Below, one piece after another: positions 59,231 to 64,000 of a stretch of DNA of 64,000 nucleotides. A model generated the notes under the pieces. It was not told the origin of the DNA. It ran no database searches and worked only from the letters and a program-made list of their open reading frames with translations. Position numbers and translations under genes: made by a program. Position 1 is the first letter of the stretch. Every line of letters starts with the position of its first letter. The DNA comes from Mariniflexile gromovii (lineage in GTDB: Bacteria; Bacteroidota; Bacteroidia; Flavobacteriales; Flavobacteriaceae), in the NCBI RefSeq assembly GCF_017814435.1, contig NZ_JAGJCB010000004.1:248001-312000 (forward strand), given 5' to 3'.

Positions 59231-61267
59231 TTATACTGTTTTTAAATATTCCAATACTTGTTGGCTTACTTTTTCGCCTGTAAAGCCGAATTTATCGTCC
59301 AATACATTGGCAGGTGCCGAATATCCAAAATGCTCCAATCCGAACACTTTTCCATTCTCTCCCACAAGTCCTTCTAAATTTACTGGTAAACCTGCCGTTA
59401 AACCAAATAATGGTTTGTTTTTAGGAATTACCGCGTTTTGATACTCTTTTGATTGTAATCTGAATACCCCTTCTGAAATAATTGAAGCGATATTTACCTT
59501 CAATCCGTTTTGGGTTTCTAAAATTTCAGCGGCAGCAAATAATGTTGCTACTTCCGATCCGTTTGCGATTAAAACCACATCTGGATTTTCAACTTCCTTC
59601 ACTAAATACCCACCTTTTTCAGCAGCTAAGGCATCACTGTATCTTGAAGCTCCTTTTGCTGGTAAATCTTTAATATTTTGTCTAGAAAGGATCAAACCAG
59701 TTGGAGTGTTTTTGTTTTCCAAAGCCATTTTCCAAGCAACACTTGTTTCAGCTGAATCTGCAGGACGTAACGCCATAAAACTTGGTCTGCCACTGTGGTT
59801 TTTCAATTTTTCCAACAAACGGATTTGAGCTTCTTGCTCTACAGGTTGGTGTGTTGGTCCGTCTTCACCTACTCTAAAGGCATCGTGCGTCCAAACGTAT
59901 TTCACGCCTAATTCTTGAATACCGCTCAAACGAATGGCTGGTTTCATATAATCTGAAAACACAAAGAATGTTGCTACTACGGGAATAATCCCTCCGTGCA
60001 GCGCCAAACCATTTGCGATACATGCCATGGTTAATTCGGCAACACCTGCTTGCAAGAAAGAACCACTAAAGTCCCCTTTTTGAAGTGCCTGTGTTTTCTT
60101 TAAGAAACCATCCGTTTTATCAGAGTTCGATAAATCGGCAGAAGACACAATCATGTTTTCCACTTTTCCAGCTAAATAACCCAATACACCTGAAGATGCT
60201 GCTCTTGATGCTAAACCTGCTTTATGTTCGATGGATTCAAAATCCAGTTCTGGCAATTCTCCTGACAAGAAGAAATCCAATTTATCTGAAAGTTCTTTAT
60301 TTGAAGCTTTCCAAGAAGCAATTTCTGCTTTCTTTTCGGCCGCTTTTGCTGTTTTAGCTTTTATAACATCTTTATAGAATGCCTCAACCTCTGGATAAAT
60401 ATCGAATGGGCTTTCAGGATTTGCACCCAAGTTCAATAAGGTTTTGGTATAATCCGCACCGGTATGTCCAATGGGTTGTCCGTGCAGTTCACAATGTCCT
60501 TCAAACATACTACCATCTGCCGCAACGGCACCTTTACCCATAATGGTTTTACCAACGATCAGCGTTGGTTTTTCGGTTTCGTTATTGGCATCGGTTAATG
60601 CTTTTCTTATTTCGTCGTGGTTGTGCGCATCTATTGTAACTACCTTCCAACCCCATGCTTCGTATTTCATGGCGGTATCTTCACTGGTTACTTCATCGGT
60701 AGAAGTTGACAATTGGATATCGTTGGAATCAAAAAACATAATAAAATTGCTCAACCCTAAATGGCCCGCAATTCTTCCTGCTCCCTGTGAAATTTCTTCT
60801 TGGATACCTCCATCGGAAATAAAACCGTATATTTTATGGTTCATCCAATCTCCAAAACGGGCCTGTAAAAATTTGGCTCCTATTGCTGCTCCAACACCCA
60901 TAGTATGTCCTTGCCCTAATGGCCCCGACGTATTTTCTATACCTCGTTTAACATCTACTTCTGGATGCCCTGGTGTGATGGATCCCCATTGTCTAAAATT
61001 AGCAACATCATCTTTTGCATAGTTCCCTAAAAGATAATACTGAGCGTACATTAAGGTAGATAAGTGACCTGCATCCATGAAAAAACGGTCTCTAAAAGGC
61101 CATTCCATATCGGTTGGATCGAAATTGAAGAACTCGGAGTATAAGATGTGCATAAAATCTGCACCGCCCATTGGGCCTCCTGGGTGTCCTGAATTCGCTT
61201 TTTCTACCATCGCCACAGCTAATGCTCTAATATTATCTGCTGCCTGTTGATCTAATTTTTTGTTCAT
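59231..61267 (-). CDS. tkt: Transketolase
   Basis: This 678-residue thiamine-diphosphate enzyme has [17 protein letters not shown] (about 27-43), the ThDP/Mg region [11 protein letters not shown] with FFDSND, and the pyrimidine domain with [13 protein letters not shown]. Length is normal. It exchanges two-carbon units in the pentose phosphate pathway. It is cotranscribed with the small transaldolase. A promoter candidate lies at 61338-61373. Confidence 0.95.
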   Translation of the reverse strand: MNKKLDQQAADNIRALAVAMVEKANSGHPGGPMGGADFMHILYSEFFNFDPTDMEWPFRDRFFMDAGHLSTLMYAQYYLLGNYAKDDVANFRQWGSITPGHPEVDVKRGIENTSGPLGQGHTMGVGAAIGAKFLQARFGDWMNHKIYGFISDGGIQEEISQGAGRIAGHLGLSNFIMFFDSNDIQLSTSTDEVTSEDTAMKYEAWGWKVVTIDAHNHDEIRKALTDANNETEKPTLIVGKTIMGKGAVAADGSMFEGHCELHGQPIGHTGADYTKTLLNLGANPESPFDIYPEVEAFYKDVIKAKTAKAAEKKAEIASWKASNKELSDKLDFFLSGELPELDFESIEHKAGLASRAASSGVLGYLAGKVENMIVSSADLSNSDKTDGFLKKTQALQKGDFSGSFLQAGVAELTMACIANGLALHGGIIPVVATFFVFSDYMKPAIRLSGIQELGVKYVWTHDAFRVGEDGPTHQPVEQEAQIRLLEKLKNHSGRPSFMALRPADSAETSVAWKMALENKNTPTGLILSRQNIKDLPAKGASRYSDALAAEKGGYLVKEVENPDVVLIANGSEVATLFAAAEILETQNGLKVNIASIISEGVFRLQSKEYQNAVIPKNKPLFGLTAGLPVNLEGLVGENGKVFGLEHFGYSAPANVLDDKFGFTGEKVSQQVLEYLKTV

Positions 61268-61599
61268 TTTTTAATAGTGGTTAATTAAAATAACCAGAAA
61301 TTTAATTCGTATTATTTGTGTTTTTTAAATCGGTTCACAAAACTAAAACATTTTATCTAAAACCACTTATCAAAAAGACGATATTATGTATTAAATATGA
61401 GTTATGTATGAGCTTGTCAATATTTTATAACTATTTAGGATGTAAGGTTTTATTGAAGATTATTCAATTTAAGTAATTATTAAAACAATTACATGGATTT
61501 ATGAAGCTATGTGAAGTAACCATTAATTATGGAAAAAGCTAAAATTTATGCAACAGCTAAACTAAAATTCACCTGTTTTTTAAAAGACTGAATTTTATA
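61268..61599. other. Intergenic region between tkt and the GH2 gene
   Basis: This AT-rich stretch contains the tkt promoter candidate (61338-61373) and, near the GH2 stop, a weak 9-bp stem (61563-61571 with 61589-61597) that might end GH2 transcription but has no T tract. No gene was seen. Confidence 0.55.
61338..61373 (-). promoter_or_regulatory. Candidate promoter of tkt
   Basis: The minus strand has TTG (61371-61373) and TAGTTTTG (61338-61345), 25 bp apart. The -7 box is exact and the spacing is slightly long. It lies about 70 bp upstream of tkt. Confidence 0.42.
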
Positions 61600-64000
61600 T
61601 TAATCTTTTACCGTATCAATTTCTAGAGAAGCTTTTATAGCTCCATCATCAGTTGAAACATTAAGTTTTATATCATCATCTTTTCCGTTAGACTGGATGA
61701 TAACCACACATTTACCATTAAAGGCCTTAATTTCTTTTGCTTTAAATGAAGTTAAATTTGCTTGATAACCATTATCTACACCTACTATTTTGCCACCGCC
61801 TTCAACTTCAAAATGAATTAAATTGTCTGCTTTTGGAACAAAATTGCCTTCAGCATCCAACATATTAACGGTTACATATACCAAATCGTAATGATCTCTT
61901 TTAATGCTTTCTTTGTGCGGAATTAATTCAATTTTCGAAGTTTCGCCTGCGGTATGGATTTCTTTTTCCAAAACCACTTTTCCATTTTTTCTTGAAACGG
62001 CTTTAAGGGTTCCAGGTTGAAAAGTTACTTGCCAACATAAGTGCAAATCATCATCTTGTTTTGACTTAGCACCTAAAGATTCACCATTTAAAAACAACTC
62101 CACCTCATCAGCATTATTATAATATGCCCAAACATCCACTTCTTGCCCTTCTTCCCAATTCCAATGTGGAAATACGTGTAAAACGGGCTTGTTGGTCCAC
62201 TCACTTTGATACATGTAGTACGCATCTTTTGGAAACCCTGCCAAATCAACAATACCAAAATATGAACTTCTAGCGGGATAACCGTAAGGCGTTGGTTCAC
62301 CTAAATAATCAAATCCTGTCCAAACAAACAATCCTGCAACAAAATCCAATTTCTTAATCATTTTCCAAGTTTCTTCGTGGGTAGACCCCCAAGGGGTAGA
62401 GACTTGATCGAAGGCTGAAACTGTAAAATCTTCATTTCCGAATGCCTCTTTGTTTGCTTCTGGCCATCTATGGATACTATCGGAAGGCATGGTATAATGA
62501 CCCCGAGTTGCTAAAGCCGACATACTTTCTGAAGCTATTATTTTTTCACCTTTGAAATTTTCAGGAAAATCTTGATAAACTTGATGCTTATAATTAAAGC
62601 CTAAAACATCTAGTTGACCAGATTTGTAAATGAAATTTTTATCTGGGTCTATTTCGTTTAAAGCACAAGTTACAGGACGGTTAGCATCTAAACCTTTTAC
62701 AATATCCACCAATTCTTTAGTGATGGCTGTACCTGATTTATCGTATTGTTCACGAATTTCGTTGCCAATACTCCACATAATTACCGAAGGATGGTTTCTA
62801 TCGCGTTTTATTAAATCTTCTAAATCTTTTTTATGCCATTTATCCCAATCTTGACTATAATCGTAGGCTACTTTCTTCTTTTTCCAAACATCAAAAGCTT
62901 CGTCTTGAACTAAAAACCCCATTTGGTCGCATAGTTCCAATAACTCTGTAGAAGGCGGGTTGTGCGCGGTACGAATGGCATTTACGCCCATTTCCTTTAA
63001 AATATTCAACTTTCTTTCGATAGCGTATTTGTTGGCAACCGCTCCTAAAGCGCCATTGTCGTGATGCAAACAAACCCCAAGAATTTTAGTTGGTTTGCCA
63101 TTGAGTGAAAAACCTTTTTCGACATCAAAATTAAAATAGCGGATACCCGTTGTGGTTGTATAATTATCTACCAATTCGGAATCTTCGTAAATTCTGGTTA
63201 CAATGCGATACATATACGGATCTTCCAAACTCCATAATTTTGGGTTGGAAATTTCTATATCCGATAGCTTTGTTAATGTTTTTTTAGGATAAAGTTTTTC
63301 TAAAGTTGTGGCTTTCCCTACTTCTCTGCCTTTGGCATCATAAATTTTGGTTTCCAATTTAAACTTTTTGATAAGTCTGGAATTGTTTTGAACCGTTACT
63401 TCATAACTAACCAATGCTTTATCTTCGGAAACTTTGGGCGTTTTAACGTAAGTACCCCAGTGCGCTACATGTAATTTCTCTGAAGCAACCAAACGCACAT
63501 TCCTGTAAATACCAGAACCTGTGTACCATCTAGAGTTTGGCTGTTCGGAATTATTAACCTTAACGGCAATAACGTTTTCTTGTTCGCCGTAGTTTAGATG
63601 GTCTGTTAAATCGTAAGCAAGGGATATATAGCCGTTAGGACGTTTCCCTAGATAACGCCCGTTGATCCAAACCTCACTGTTTCTGTAAACGCCACCAAAC
63701 TCTATAGAAACCGATTTATCTACCCAATCTTCAGAAATGGTAAATGTTTTACGGTACCAGCCAATTCCTGCTGGCAAAGCACCACCTTCAGGTCTGGTTG
63801 GGTGCTCTTCACTAAACGCACCTTCAATACTCCAATCGTGAGGTAAATTGAGTTTTTGCCAATCTGAATCTTGAAATGCCAATTTACTGGCGCCTGGGTT
63901 TTCTCCCAATTTAAAACGCCAATCAAAATTAAAATCTTCAACAATTCGAATGTCCTTTTCTTCGAAATTACACGCTACCAATAAGCAAAATATGGCACTT
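61600..64000 (-). CDS. Glycoside hydrolase family 2 lipoprotein (5' end beyond the window)
   Basis: The frame stays open to the right edge; the residues upstream of the first possible start read SAIFCLLVACNFEE, which is the end of a lipoprotein signal (LVAC), so the true start lies outside. The protein has GH2 sugar-binding (WINGRYLGKRPNGY), immunoglobulin-like and TIM-barrel domains. The acid/base Glu is in MWSIGNEI and the nucleophile Glu is in IIASESMSAL. A DUF4982-type region (VELFLNGESLG) and an Ig-like end follow. It is probably a beta-galactosidase-like surface or periplasmic enzyme; the substrate is unknown. Confidence 0.9.
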   Translation of the reverse strand, partial: SAIFCLLVACNFEEKDIRIVEDFNFDWRFKLGENPGASKLAFQDSDWQKLNLPHDWSIEGAFSEEHPTRPEGGALPAGIGWYRKTFTISEDWVDKSVSIEFGGVYRNSEVWINGRYLGKRPNGYISLAYDLTDHLNYGEQENVIAVKVNNSEQPNSRWYTGSGIYRNVRLVASEKLHVAHWGTYVKTPKVSEDKALVSYEVTVQNNSRLIKKFKLETKIYDAKGREVGKATTLEKLYPKKTLTKLSDIEISNPKLWSLEDPYMYRIVTRIYEDSELVDNYTTTTGIRYFNFDVEKGFSLNGKPTKILGVCLHHDNGALGAVANKYAIERKLNILKEMGVNAIRTAHNPPSTELLELCDQMGFLVQDEAFDVWKKKKVAYDYSQDWDKWHKKDLEDLIKRDRNHPSVIMWSIGNEIREQYDKSGTAITKELVDIVKGLDANRPVTCALNEIDPDKNFIYKSGQLDVLGFNYKHQVYQDFPENFKGEKIIASESMSALATRGHYTMPSDSIHRWPEANKEAFGNEDFTVSAFDQVSTPWGSTHEETWKMIKKLDFVAGLFVWTGFDYLGEPTPYGYPARSSYFGIVDLAGFPKDAYYMYQSEWTNKPVLHVFPHWNWEEGQEVDVWAYYNNADEVELFLNGESLGAKSKQDDDLHLCWQVTFQPGTLKAVSRKNGKVVLEKEIHTAGETSKIELIPHKESIKRDHYDLVYVTVNMLDAEGNFVPKADNLIHFEVEGGGKIVGVDNGYQANLTSFKAKEIKAFNGKCVVIIQSNGKDDDIKLNVSTDDGAIKASLEIDTVKD

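Noticed and set aside
60471-61022. 183-codon plus-strand ORF inside tkt
   Set aside because: It is antisense to the transketolase gene, whose domains are complete. Its composition follows the codon pattern of the real gene.
61563-61597. Terminator after the GH2 gene
   Set aside because: A 9-bp AT-rich stem without a T tract is too weak to call.

Overview
The window comes from a marine-type member of the Flavobacteriaceae (Bacteroidota). The evidence is the AT-rich sequence, flavobacterial protein families (NhaD, AnmK, SelO, a mevalonate pathway, a deoxyhypusine-synthase-like polyamine enzyme), many TAnnTTTG-type -7 promoter boxes, few Shine-Dalgarno sequences, and dispersed palindromic repeats typical of this family. 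No rRNA, tRNA, CRISPR array, transposase or prophage gene was seen. About 53 coding regions are supported; folC (left edge) and a glycoside hydrolase family 2 gene (right edge) are cut by the window.

Layout. 1-6260: folC, a TonB/ExbD/ExbB energy-transduction operon, NhaD, a Glu/Leu-type amino-acid dehydrogenase and AnmK, all on minus. 6358-7500: an acyl-CoA dehydrogenase ending in a strong terminator. 7642-14751: a nine-gene plus-strand cluster carrying both arsenosugar signature genes (arsS radical SAM, arsM methyltransferase) with the CMD-like peroxidase, rhodanese, rSAM/selenodomain-associated transferases 1 and 2, a purine nucleoside phosphorylase, a sterol-desaturase-like di-iron hydroxylase and a DUF547 protein. 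14829-23124: pyruvate carboxylase, a PPP-type phosphatase, a lipoprotein glycosidase-like protein, and a FAD reductase/NapH-NosR-like ferredoxin pair. 23201-30224: three glycosyltransferases, interrupted by a PIN-GNAT-PUA/ASCH pair and meaB. 30315-34713: a polyamine operon (speA, speB-like, deoxyhypusine-synthase-like) with small acidic proteins. 35296-39868: GIY-YIG nuclease, a divergent RluB-like protein, UbiA, mevalonate kinase and mevalonate diphosphate decarboxylase. 39960-47554: DUF1697, a toxin-antitoxin pair, a BaiN/HI0933 flavoprotein, GDPD, a lipoprotein propeller and a 1225-residue phosphoesterase/kinase-like/beta-barrel fusion. 47768-51333: an HD-Pycsar-effector fusion and a GAF protein. 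51429-56409: thioesterase and a methionine-sulfoxide repair block (MsrA-like, AKR, SelO, MsrA, MsrB). 56640-64000: Na+/solute symporter, transaldolase, transketolase, GH2.

Main points. (1) The arsenosugar cluster encodes a plausible route from arsenite methylation through radical 5'-deoxyadenosylation to loss of adenine and glycosyl transfer. (2) The SpeB-like protein in the polyamine operon has lost nearly all its metal ligands, and the RluB-like protein has lost its catalytic Asp; both reading frames are intact, so both look like pseudoenzymes. (3) Several families of dispersed palindromic repeats pepper the window. Some lie inside genes in frame; the clearest is a run of about 184 bp with four repeat types inside a membrane glycosyltransferase. 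A GIY-YIG nuclease gene sits between two 88-bp direct copies of such repeats. (4) A stand-alone HD-PycTM fusion and a PIN-GNAT-PUA/ASCH pair are candidate nucleotide- or RNA-sensing systems. All functional statements rest on reading motifs by eye; no database search was run.
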